NCBI GenBank assembly: GCA_030624785.1
Contig: JAUXJK010000078.1
Location: 1 to 8,229 of the forward strand
Reading direction: 5' to 3'
Source: Actinomycetes bacterium
GTDB taxonomy: Bacteria > Actinomycetota > Thermoleophilia > Gaiellales > Gaiellaceae
DNA length: 8,229 bases
The notes below the pieces were generated by a model. The model did no database searches. It saw only the letters and a program-made list of their open reading frames with translations, and was not told the DNA's origin. Positions within the stretch are counted from its first letter, which is position 1. Each line of letters opens with the position of its first letter. The translations under genes were made by a program, and so were the position numbers. This document shows positions 1 through 6,654 of the stretch, piece after piece.

Positions 1-611
1 AGGTAGAGCAGCCAGAATCTTTACCTCGGATGGACGCTCTCCTCTATGCCCTGGAGCGCGAGCGCGGACTTGACATCGGTACCATACGGCTGCTCCCGAT
101 CGTCGAGACGGCGCGCGGCCTGGTTCGTGTGGATGAGATCGCTGCGGCGGCCCCGGAGCGTGTGCTCACGCTGGCATTCGGCCTCGGCGACTTCTCAACC
201 GACATTCGGGTTGATCTCACGCAGGACGCGACCGAACTGCTCTATGCGCGCCAGCGCATCGTGGTGGCCGCGCGCGCCTGCGGCATGCGTGCGCCGATCG
301 ATGGCCCCTACCTCGATATCAAGAACCTCGACGGGCTCGCGGAAGAGACGCAGCTTTCTCGTCAGCTGGGCTTCGAGGGCCGAGTCGTTGTGTATCCACT
401 GCAGGTCGACGTCGTTCAGCGCGTCTACTCGGAGCTCTCCGACGCCGACGCCGAGCGCGCCGCGCAGGTGATCGAAGCTTTCGAGGCCGCTGAGGCGAGC
501 GGATTGGCCTCGATTCAGGTCGATGGTCAGTTCGTTGACTACCCGATCTATGACCGCGCGCGACAGAAGCTCCGTCTTCACCAGGCGTCGCGCGGCGAGA
601 GCGCACAGTGA
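1..611 (+). CDS. HpcH/HpaI aldolase / citrate lyase beta (CitE)-like CoA-ester lyase, 5'-truncated
   Basis: This is the C-terminal part (about 202 residues) of a CitE/HpcH-family TIM-barrel lyase. The family cleaves 3-hydroxyacyl-CoA esters such as malyl-CoA or citramalyl-CoA into acetyl-CoA or a related thioester plus a 2-oxoacid, with Mg2+. The reading frame is open from the window edge: bases 3-29 encode VEQPESLPR, and the first two bases (ag) would complete an AAG lysine, giving the family's 'KVE' strand. The ATG at 30 is therefore internal, not the start. Visible signatures are PIVETARGL (Glu 35 of the visible part, a metal ligand in relatives) and FGLGDFSTD (Asp 63). The tail strand reads VYPLQ where relatives usually have IHPSQ, so the usual His is Tyr. 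The C-terminal helix and the DGQFVDYPIYDRA segment are typical. The gene overlaps the CoA-transferase start, which suggests coupled translation. Family is secure; substrate is unknown. Confidence 0.88.
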   Translation, partial: VEQPESLPRMDALLYALERERGLDIGTIRLLPIVETARGLVRVDEIAAAAPERVLTLAFGLGDFSTDIRVDLTQDATELLYARQRIVVAARACGMRAPIDGPYLDIKNLDGLAEETQLSRQLGFEGRVVVYPLQVDVVQRVYSELSDADAERAAQVIEAFEAAEASGLASIQVDGQFVDYPIYDRARQKLRLHQASRGESAQ

Positions 612-1831
612 TGTCGGAATCGCCGCAAGCCGCGCCCACCCCGCTTCCCCTTGAGGGTCTTCGTGTGGTTGACTCGGCCACGTTGTTTGCGGGCCCGGTA
701 ATCGCCTCGATCATGGGCGACTACGGAGCCGACGTCATCAAGGTGGAGCATCCTGCCGGTGACAGCCTCCGTACGCTCGGATGGTCGAAAGATGGCGTGT
801 CACTCTGGTGGGCTCATGTCGGCCGAAACAAGCGTTGCGTCACGCTCAAGCTCTCGGATCCCCGAGGAGAAGAGCTGATGAAGGAGCTGCTTTCGACCGC
901 GGATGTATACGTCGAGAACTTTCGACCAGGCACGCTCGAGCGCTGGAACCTTGGGCCCGACGAACTCTTCGAGTTGAATCCGGGCCTCGTAATCGTCCGT
1001 ACGACTGGCTTCGGTCAGACCGGGCCGTATCGGGCACGCCCGGGCTTCGGCACGCTCGCGGAGTCGATCTCGGGCTACGCCTACATCAACGGTTGGCCCG
1101 ACAAGCCTCCGGCGCTACCTCCGTTCGCGCTGGGTGACGGTGTCGCGGCACTGACAGGCACCTTCGCAATCATGTTCGCTCTCTGGTGGCGCGAGCACGG
1201 CGGAAACGGGCAGGGACAGGTCATTGATCTCTCGATCTACGAGCCTCTGTTCTGGCTCCTCGGCCCGCAGTCACTGCTCTACGACCAGCTAGGAATCGTT
1301 CAGGAGCGCACAGGGAACGCAGCGCCGTTCACTGCGCCGCGCAACGCATACCAGTCCAAGGATGGAACCTGGCTCGGACTATCCGCGAGCGCCCAGTCGA
1401 TCGCCGAGCGAGTGATGGGGATCGTCGGTCGCCCCGAGCTGGTCGACGAACCGTGGTTCGCCGACCACAGTGGACGCGTCGAGCATGCTGACGAGCTCGA
1501 TGAGATCATCCAATCGTGGATCGGGGAACGTAGCGCCGAGGAGGTCCTCACCGCGTTCGCAGAGGCAGAGGGGGCGATCGCGCCGATCTACTCGATCGCT
1601 GACATCTTCAAGGACCCGCAGTATGCGGCTCGTGAAACGATTACCACCGTCGAGCATCCGGTTCTCGGGCCGCTGAAGATGCCGAACGTCATCCCAAAGA
1701 TGGGCAAGACGCCGGGCCGAATCAAACATCCGGGCGCAGGGCTCGGCGAACACAACAACGAGATTTTCTGCGGTGAGTTCGGGGTATCCGAGACCGAACT
1801 GGCCGAGCTAGTAGATCGCGGAGTTCTCTAG
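608..1831 (+). CDS. CaiB/BaiF family (family III) CoA-transferase
   Basis: A full-length family III CoA-transferase (about 407 residues, normal for the family). These cytosolic enzymes move CoA from a donor thioester to an acid through an aspartyl-CoA intermediate. The N-terminal CoA-binding motif is clear (LEGLRVVDSAT, FAGPVIASIMGDYGADVIKVE, residues 15-47), as are GRNKRCVTLKL (72-82), VENFRPGTLERWNLG (102-116) and TGFGQTGPY (133-141). The catalytic Asp is most likely Asp177 in PPFALGDGVAALTG. The C-terminal part carries the usual PQYAARETI and EHNNEI segments. The start could be GTG 608 (GTGA overlap with the previous stop) or the adjacent ATG 611 (TGATG overlap); a weak GGCGAG at 594-599 fits either. 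Paired with a CitE-like lyase, it would plausibly activate the hydroxy acid that the lyase then cleaves, as in citramalate or malate CoA chemistry, but the substrate is inferred only. Confidence 0.92.
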   Translation: MMSESPQAAPTPLPLEGLRVVDSATLFAGPVIASIMGDYGADVIKVEHPAGDSLRTLGWSKDGVSLWWAHVGRNKRCVTLKLSDPRGEELMKELLSTADVYVENFRPGTLERWNLGPDELFELNPGLVIVRTTGFGQTGPYRARPGFGTLAESISGYAYINGWPDKPPALPPFALGDGVAALTGTFAIMFALWWREHGGNGQGQVIDLSIYEPLFWLLGPQSLLYDQLGIVQERTGNAAPFTAPRNAYQSKDGTWLGLSASAQSIAERVMGIVGRPELVDEPWFADHSGRVEHADELDEIIQSWIGERSAEEVLTAFAEAEGAIAPIYSIADIFKDPQYAARETITTVEHPVLGPLKMPNVIPKMGKTPGRIKHPGAGLGEHNNEIFCGEFGVSETELAELVDRGVL

Positions 1832-1840
1832 GCGACGAGC

Positions 1841-1847
1841 AAGGAGG
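1841..1847 (+). promoter_or_regulatory. Strong ribosome binding site for the cysteine hydrolase
   Basis: AAGGAGG lies 5 bp before ATG 1853. It is the best Shine-Dalgarno match among the plus-strand genes and fixes the start of the hydrolase in the 21-bp gap after the CoA-transferase stop. Confidence 0.85.
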
Positions 1848-1852
1848 CGTAG

Positions 1853-2608
1853 ATGACCGAGGAAGACGACTTCAAAGAGCGCATGGATGAGCTCGGGGCC
1901 GGTTTCGACGGCGATTCCCAGGGCGTGAGCGAGCGATGGGGATCCGAAATCGAGGAGCTGTACGCAGCCCGCGGTATCGGCGGGCGCATCGGCTTTGGGC
2001 ACGCTCCAGCGTTGCTGGTCATCGACATGGCGGTCGCGTTCAACGATCCGTCCTACAAGGTGGGCGGTGATCAGACCTCTGCCGTCGAGGCCATTGCCGA
2101 GTTGCTCCCTGTGGCACGCCGCCAGAACGTCCCGGTCTTCTTTTTCACGACGGCCTACCACCCGGACGGGCGCGACGCAGGCACATTTGGCAAGAAAGTC
2201 CCAGCGCTTCTTGAGCTGCAACTCGGTGACCGCGGCGTCGAGATCGACCCACGCCTAGCGCCGACAGAAGACGAGATCGTCGTGACCAAGAAGTACGCGT
2301 CGTGCTTCTTCCAGACCAACCTGCCATCCCTCCTCGTGACCGCTGGGATCGACACCGTGATACTCACCGGCTGTTCGACCTCGGGGTGCGTCCGCGCAGC
2401 GGCGATCGACGGGGTGTCGCACGGCTATCGCGTGATTGTTCCTCGTGAGTGCGTCTCGGACAGAGCCGAGGGGCCGCACTGGGCCAACCTCTTCGACATC
2501 AACGCGAAGTACGGCGACGTCGTCCCCCTCGCCGAGACAATCGAGTACATGGGCGGTCTCTCTAGCGATCCGCAATCCCGGGCCGTCGCAGCCGCGACAG
2601 CGCGATAG
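1853..2608 (+). CDS. Isochorismatase-fold cysteine hydrolase, N-carbamoylsarcosine amidase / maleamate amidase-like
   Basis: A 251-residue member of the isochorismatase-like cysteine hydrolase superfamily. Members of this branch hydrolyse a terminal amide or carbamoyl group (N-carbamoylsarcosine, maleamate, ureidoacrylate), releasing ammonia and sometimes CO2. The expected triad is visible: Asp58 in ALLVIDM, a Lys in the TKKYAS segment (Lys146 or Lys147), and nucleophile Cys179 in STSGCVRA with the cis-peptide-type context before it. The preceding GGRIGFGHAPALL strand and the following PRECVSDRAEGPH and NLFDINAKYGDVV motifs are those I associate with the N-carbamoylsarcosine amidase branch rather than with nicotinamidases. 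An acidic N-terminal extension of about 45 residues precedes the core, as in relatives. No signal peptide is seen, so it is cytosolic. In this operon it is a natural partner for the ring-opening PuuE-like enzyme. Exact substrate cannot be set. Confidence 0.88.
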   Translation: MTEEDDFKERMDELGAGFDGDSQGVSERWGSEIEELYAARGIGGRIGFGHAPALLVIDMAVAFNDPSYKVGGDQTSAVEAIAELLPVARRQNVPVFFFTTAYHPDGRDAGTFGKKVPALLELQLGDRGVEIDPRLAPTEDEIVVTKKYASCFFQTNLPSLLVTAGIDTVILTGCSTSGCVRAAAIDGVSHGYRVIVPRECVSDRAEGPHWANLFDINAKYGDVVPLAETIEYMGGLSSDPQSRAVAAATAR

Positions 2609-2615
2609 TAAGCCG

Positions 2616-3644
2616 ATGAAAGCAGCTCGCTTCCACGAGTATGGCGGCGCCGAGGTCATGCGCTACGACGACGTGCCGGATCCCACGCCTGGGCCGGGTG
2701 AGGTTCTGATCCGCATGCGCGCGTGCGCATTGAACCACGTCGACATCGACATTCGCGACGGCACGTCGCGGCTGTCTATCGATCTCCCGCACACACTCGG
2801 ATTCGAGTTCGCCGGTGAGATCGTCGCGCTGGGCGATGGCGTTGACGACTGGAGTGAAGGCGATCGGGTCGCCCCACTATCGCAGCTTCATTGCGGCAAG
2901 TGCCGATGGTGTGCGAAGGCTCAGCACCAGCACTGTGAGCAACTCACGATGTTCGGTATCCAGATTTCGGGCGGCTACGCCGAGCTTGTTGTCGCCCCCG
3001 CGTGGACACTGATTGCCGTGCCCGATCACGTCCCGTTTGAGCACGCTGCATCTGTACAGGCAGTATTCGGCACTGGTTGGCACGCTCTTACCAAGCGAGC
3101 TCACATCGCCGAGGGCGACTGGGTACTCATCAACGCTGCCGCAAGTGGTGTCGGCACGGCTGCGATCCAGATCGCACGCCTTCTTGGAGGGCGCGTCATT
3201 GCCTCGGCGAGCTCTGAGGAGAAGCTTGCCCGAGCGCGTGAGCTCGGGGCCGAGGCCACCGTGAACTACGCCACCGAGGATCTCACCGAGCGTGTCCGCG
3301 AGATCACGGGCGGTCACGGCGCCGCTGTGGTCTACGAATCAGTTGGCGGTGAGCTGCTTGAGAAGAGCATCGCCGCCATGGACACGTTCGGGCAGTTGGT
3401 GCTCGTCGGCTGTCACGCTGGCGAAGTCGTACCGGTCGATTTCATCGAGATGTTCCGTCACGAATGGACACTGCTGGGCGCGGCGCGGGCCACCGAAGAC
3501 GAGTTCCGCCACATGATGACGTTGGTCGCAGATGGCCGCCTCACTCCGGTAATCGCCGACACGTTCCCGCTCTCGCAGACGGCTGACGCGCATCGTTTCA
3601 TGGAGAGCCGAAGGCACTACGGCAAGATCGTGCTCGTCCCATGA
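2616..3644 (+). CDS. MDR-family zinc-containing alcohol dehydrogenase / quinone oxidoreductase-like protein
   Basis: A 342-residue medium-chain dehydrogenase/reductase. The ATG at 2616, 7 bp after the hydrolase stop, gives the canonical N-terminus MKAARFHEYGGAEV; the frame is open further upstream but that part lies inside the hydrolase gene. There is no good Shine-Dalgarno, so translation may be coupled. The GroES-like domain (about 1-130) holds the structural-zinc lobe CGKCRWC plus HCEQ (Cys93, 96, 99, 107). The catalytic-zinc His of classical alcohol dehydrogenases is replaced (LGFEFAG, Phe63), and no second catalytic Cys is seen near GTGWHAL, so only structural zinc is expected. The Rossmann domain carries AAASGVGTAAIQIA (174-187), followed by a SASSEEKL turn that may favour NADP(H). 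The C-terminus MESRRHYGKIVLVP is typical of this group. A likely role is NAD(P)H-dependent reduction or oxidation of a pathway intermediate; the substrate is unknown. Confidence 0.9.
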   Translation: MKAARFHEYGGAEVMRYDDVPDPTPGPGEVLIRMRACALNHVDIDIRDGTSRLSIDLPHTLGFEFAGEIVALGDGVDDWSEGDRVAPLSQLHCGKCRWCAKAQHQHCEQLTMFGIQISGGYAELVVAPAWTLIAVPDHVPFEHAASVQAVFGTGWHALTKRAHIAEGDWVLINAAASGVGTAAIQIARLLGGRVIASASSEEKLARARELGAEATVNYATEDLTERVREITGGHGAAVVYESVGGELLEKSIAAMDTFGQLVLVGCHAGEVVPVDFIEMFRHEWTLLGAARATEDEFRHMMTLVADGRLTPVIADTFPLSQTADAHRFMESRRHYGKIVLVP

Positions 3645-3660
3645 GAGCCGTGATCGCCTG

Positions 3661-4485
3661 ATGAGCGCACCGACCCTTCCTGAGATCGCCGAGCGTGACG
3701 CAACGGGCAGGGTTGCCGAGCTATACGAGGAGATTCGTCGCGCCGTTGGGCTACCGCTCGTCAACCTGGTGTATCGCGTGCTCGCGGCAGGCGACACACT
3801 CGAGCTGGTCTGGACGCAGCTAGGCCCGAACCTACGAGATCCGGGGATCCCGGACATGGCGCGAGCGCTCGTCGACGAGATCACCGCATCCGTCCCACCC
3901 GTGCCAGGTGCTGCGCTCGCAACCGTTGGAGCGTCCGAAACGCAGCTCGCCATGGGGCGATCAACCGTCGCCGCGTACATGCACGCCAACCCGCGGAACA
4001 TGCTCGTCGTCACCGCTCTCCTCGACACAGCGCCCGGAATGGGACGGCCGCCACCGACGGGTTCGGAGGCCGCGCCGGCACCCGACTGGAACATCCTGCC
4101 GATGGCTAGTCTCGACGGGCTCGATTCCAGTGCCAGGATGCTTATCGACGAGATGAGCGCACCGCTGGTGACACCGGGCGAAGAAGCGCTCGTCCCGAGC
4201 CTTCTGCGCCATTTCGCCGACTCACCCGCGCTCCTCGCAGTTCTGTGGACCGCCATCTCGCCGGCGGTTGCCTCAGGCGCTGTCGCCCGCGACGCGGACT
4301 CGGTGACGACAACGGCCCGCGACCTCGCAAGACGGCTGCCCTACCCAGTGGAGCCGATAGCGGATCTAGCGACGCGCGAGACACTCCAGCGCTTCCAGTT
4401 CACCCTCTCGCGAATGATCGTCGTGGGACGACTCTTGGAGCAGGCGCTGACTTCAGACGAAAGAGTGAGCGAGGAGAGCCGATGA
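3661..4485 (+). CDS. DehI-fold (halocarboxylic acid dehalogenase family) protein, probably without the catalytic Asp
   Basis: A 274-residue, mostly helical protein resembling the DehI family (group I 2-haloacid dehalogenases), whose fold is two tandem repeats. Repeat 1 has ELYEEIRRAVGLPLVNLVYR (20-39) then LELVWTQLGPNL. Repeat 2 has SARMLIDEM (157-165) then SPALLAVLWTAISPAV (188-203). The C-terminal helix SRMIVVGRLLEQAL also fits. Compared by eye with Pseudomonas putida PP3 DehI as I remember it, the Asn114 equivalent is kept (Asn110 in HANPRN). The position of the water-activating Asp189 falls on Leu181, and Trp34 on Leu33. I therefore doubt classical haloacid dehalogenation. The link between the repeats (about 125-150) is Pro/Ala-rich. 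The ATG at 3661 lies 16 bp after the MDR stop with only a weak purine stretch before it, and the stop overlaps the next start (ATGA). Family assignment is moderately firm; function is unknown. Confidence 0.72.
   Translation: MSAPTLPEIAERDATGRVAELYEEIRRAVGLPLVNLVYRVLAAGDTLELVWTQLGPNLRDPGIPDMARALVDEITASVPPVPGAALATVGASETQLAMGRSTVAAYMHANPRNMLVVTALLDTAPGMGRPPPTGSEAAPAPDWNILPMASLDGLDSSARMLIDEMSAPLVTPGEEALVPSLLRHFADSPALLAVLWTAISPAVASGAVARDADSVTTTARDLARRLPYPVEPIADLATRETLQRFQFTLSRMIVVGRLLEQALTSDERVSEESR
4471..4476 (+). promoter_or_regulatory. Ribosome binding site that fixes the start of the PuuE-like gene
   Basis: GAGGAG, inside the end of the DehI-like gene, lies 5 bp before ATG 4482. With the ATGA stop/start overlap it supports this internal start over the longer open frame that begins at 4245. 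Confidence 0.75.
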
Positions 4486-5417
4486 GACTCGAAGACAAGG
4501 ACATTCCGGGGCCGCCACGCGACTACGTCGGCTACGGCCGCCACAGACCGCGCGTGGTCTGGCCAGACGAGGCCCGCGTAGCCGTCAACATCGTCGTCAA
4601 CTACGAGGAGGGCTCCGAGTACTCGATGGCGGCGGGCGATGGCCGTAACGAAGGGCTTGCGGAGATCAACTACGTGATGCCCTCCGAGTTTCGAGATCTC
4701 GCGGCCGAGTCGGTCTACGAGTACGGGAGCCGTACCGGCATCTGGCGACTCATGAGCCTCCTCGACGAGTACAAACTCAAGACCACGTTCTTTGCATCCT
4801 CGGTCGCGCTAGACCGCAACCCGGAGGTCGGCCAATGGATCCGCGAGTCTGGTCACGAGCCCTGTTCGCACGGTTGGCGCTGGAGCGAGCACTGGCTGCT
4901 CGATCGCGACGAGGAGCGCGCCCGCATGCAGGCAGCGATCGAGTCGATCGAAGAACACGGTGGCGAGCGTCCCCGCGGCGGGTACTGCCGCGACGGGCCG
5001 AGCGTCAACACCCGCGTGCACCTCGTCGAGGAGGGCGGGTTCGTCTACGACGCCGACGCCTACAACGACGATCTTCCCTACTTCGTCGACGTTCACGGAA
5101 CGCGCCATCTCGTCGTGCCATACAGCTTCACCTACAACGACGGCCGCTACGTCCTCGCTCAGGGGTATGCGAGTCCGACCGATTTCTTCGACCACTGCAA
5201 GCGTGCTCTCGACGAGTATCGGCGCGAGGGAGCGGCGGGCGAGCCCAAGATGATGTCGATCGGTCTCCACCCACGCTGGGCAGGGCAGGCGGCTCGGACC
5301 TCGGGCCTGCGAGAGTTCATCGAGTATGCGCTAGCGCAAGGTGACGTCTGGTTCGCTCGCCGGATCGACATCGCCAACTGGTGGATTGACCGGCACGAGA
5401 GCTTCGACGTCGCCTAG
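4482..5417 (+). CDS. Polysaccharide deacetylase-fold amidohydrolase, PuuE (allantoinase)-like
   Basis: A 311-residue NodB/polysaccharide-deacetylase-fold protein of the PuuE-type branch, which contains cofactor-poor allantoinases and related C-N hydrolases acting on cyclic amides rather than chitin. Branch signatures in order: DYVGYGRHRP (14-23), the modified motif 1 NIVVNYEEG (36-44, where deacetylases have a TFDD-type Asp pair), SVYEYGSRTGIWRLM (77-91), CSHGWRW (128-134) with His130, GGYCRDGPSVNTR (166-178), YDADAYNDDLPY (189-200), MMSIGLHPR with His263, and the C-terminal FARRIDIANWWI. There is no signal peptide, so it acts in the cytosol, which argues against a cell-wall role. The ATGA overlap with the DehI-like gene implies coupled translation. 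A plausible role is opening a cyclic ureide, amide or imide ring whose product goes to the cysteine hydrolase. Allantoin itself is not established: no other purine-degradation gene is visible. Confidence 0.85.
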   Translation: MRLEDKDIPGPPRDYVGYGRHRPRVVWPDEARVAVNIVVNYEEGSEYSMAAGDGRNEGLAEINYVMPSEFRDLAAESVYEYGSRTGIWRLMSLLDEYKLKTTFFASSVALDRNPEVGQWIRESGHEPCSHGWRWSEHWLLDRDEERARMQAAIESIEEHGGERPRGGYCRDGPSVNTRVHLVEEGGFVYDADAYNDDLPYFVDVHGTRHLVVPYSFTYNDGRYVLAQGYASPTDFFDHCKRALDEYRREGAAGEPKMMSIGLHPRWAGQAARTSGLREFIEYALAQGDVWFARRIDIANWWIDRHESFDVA

Positions 5418-5440
5418 AGCGGCTTGAGCAGCGTCGCGCC
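5418..5440. other. Convergent intergenic gap
   Basis: These 23 bp separate the stop codons of the PuuE-like gene (plus strand) and the flavin-enzyme gene (minus strand). I see no convincing hairpin with a T-run on either strand; the best inverted repeat is GCT/AGC around a 5-base loop, which is too weak to call a terminator. Transcripts from the two sides probably overlap at their 3' ends or end by a factor-dependent route. Confidence 0.6.
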
Positions 5441-6640
5441 CTACGTGTAGACCGAGATCGGCGGCGAGACCCCGTTGAGAACGTAGTCGCCGACGAGCTT
5501 CACCTTGTACGCCACCGGATCATGCAGGGTAAGCGTTCGTGCGTTTCGCCAATGGCGGTCGTAGCCGAAGTCCTCGCGCACCGAGCCTGTCCCGCATACC
5601 TTGAAGAGCAGCTCGGATACATCAAGCGCCGCTTGCCCGGTGACGATCTTCGCCTGCGCCGCCGAAACCGAGGCGCGGTCGCGTGCCTCTGCTGAGAGGT
5701 TCGCGACAGACTCGAGGCGGATGTCGATTGCTCGCTCGAGCATGGCCTCGGCTGCCGATACGTGCGTCTGCATCTGACCGATCGTGTGCACCACGTAGGG
5801 ATCGTCGACGGCGCGTTCAACCTCGGCGTGTGGCCAGGGACGGCTGCGCGTGCGCACCTAGTCGCATGTATCTGCCAGAGCCCCGCGCGCGATACCCAGG
5901 AAGATCGCGCTGAACATGCACTGGCCGAGGCTCCCGAATACTGACTCTGGTGTATTGAAGTGATCGATCGTGAAGACGGCGTCGGCAGGAACTTCGACGT
6001 TCTGGAACTCCATCGAGCCAGAGGCAGTCGTCTTCTGTCCCATGCCCGACCAGTCGTCGTTGATCACGACTCCGGCGTCGTCCCTCTCGATGATTGCAAC
6101 CAGGAACTCCGGCTCGGGCTCGGCTTGCCGAAGTCCGAGCACGTAGAACACGTCCCCGGCGTGCGATCCGGTGCAGTAGAACTTCGACCCGTTCAGCACC
6201 CAGGTCGTGTCGTCCTTCGGCTCCAGGCTGACGGAGTAGTCGAACACGGTCTTGGAACCCACCTCAGAGAACGCGTTGCTGATGAACATGCCGTCCTTGA
6301 CGATCCGTTCGTAGTAGCGCTCGCGAACCTCGTCCGAGGCGTGTACGCCCTTGATCAGAGCGACTCCGTACATGTGGATTAGAAACATCTGCGCGATAGA
6401 CGAGTCGCCTTCCGACAATGCCGAGAGAACGTGCACGAGGTCCCGCGCGTCGCCGCCCAGGCCACCGGCTTCTTCGGGCACAAACAGTCCGCAGAGACCG
6501 CTTTCCTTCACCCACCGGGTCTCTTCAATCGGGAATCGCCGCTCCCGATCGCGCGCGACCGCATCCTCGCGAAGTCTTGGTTGCAACTCCCTCGCGATGG
6601 CTACGGCCCGGGAAGGTGTGCGGCTGCTAGAAACGGCCAC
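5441..6640 (-). pseudogene. Acyl-CoA dehydrogenase-fold flavin enzyme, DszC/SfnB-like, interrupted by an in-frame TAG
   Basis: The frame would encode about 399 residues, the family's normal length, but codon 261 is TAG (5860-5858). Homology runs straight through the stop in the same frame: LGIARGALADTCD lies before it and VRTRSRPWPHAEVERA after it. Relatives, as I remember them, have a residue such as Tyr or Phe here, so one base change from TAC or TAT would explain it. Order: N-terminal helical domain (1-110), FAD/FMN-binding middle domain with ISNAFSEVGSK, NGSKFYCTGSHAGDVF and DDWSGMGQKTTASGSMEF, then the C-terminal helical domain with DRHWRNARTLTLHDP and the PPISVYT tail. These motifs fit the FMNH2-dependent monooxygenase branch (DszC, SfnB) better than true acyl-CoA dehydrogenases. 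Start is GTG 6640, with a good Shine-Dalgarno. It is either a recent pseudogene or a sequencing error. No flavin reductase is visible. Confidence 0.82.
5858..5860 (-). other. In-frame amber stop within the flavin-enzyme gene
   Basis: TAG on the minus strand, immediately followed in frame by GTG (5857-5855). No Shine-Dalgarno precedes that GTG, so independent initiation of the 138-residue distal part is unlikely. Five other genes here end in TAG, so the codon is not generally reassigned. Confidence 0.9.
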
Positions 6641-6644
6641 TCGG

Positions 6645-6650
6645 TTCCTC
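6645..6650 (-). promoter_or_regulatory. Ribosome binding site for the flavin-enzyme gene
   Basis: On the minus strand GAGGAA, preceded by a further AGGAAA, lies 4 bp before GTG 6640, between that start and the TAG stop of the synthetase gene. It supports the GTG start. Confidence 0.75.
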
Positions 6651-6654
6651 TTTC

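Noticed and set aside
2436..2615. A longer N-terminus for the MDR protein
   Set aside because: It lies inside the cysteine hydrolase gene, and MKAARFHEYGG at 2616 is the typical family start.
3339..4256. A 305-codon open frame on the minus strand across the MDR and DehI-like genes
   Set aside because: It is antisense to two well-supported genes, its Ser/Ala/Arg-rich translation matches no family I know, and long antisense frames are common in GC-rich DNA.
4245..4481. A longer N-terminus for the PuuE-like protein
   Set aside because: The extra 79 codons overlap the DehI-like gene and are Arg/Gly-rich with no family similarity, while ATG 4482 has GAGGAG at proper spacing and an ATGA overlap.
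5418..5440. A bidirectional terminator between the convergent genes
   Set aside because: No stem longer than about 3 bp and no T-run could be found.
5441..5857. A separate small gene starting at GTG 5857 on the minus strand
   Set aside because: It begins right after the TAG in the same frame, has no ribosome binding site, and its sequence is the C-terminal domain of the upstream protein.
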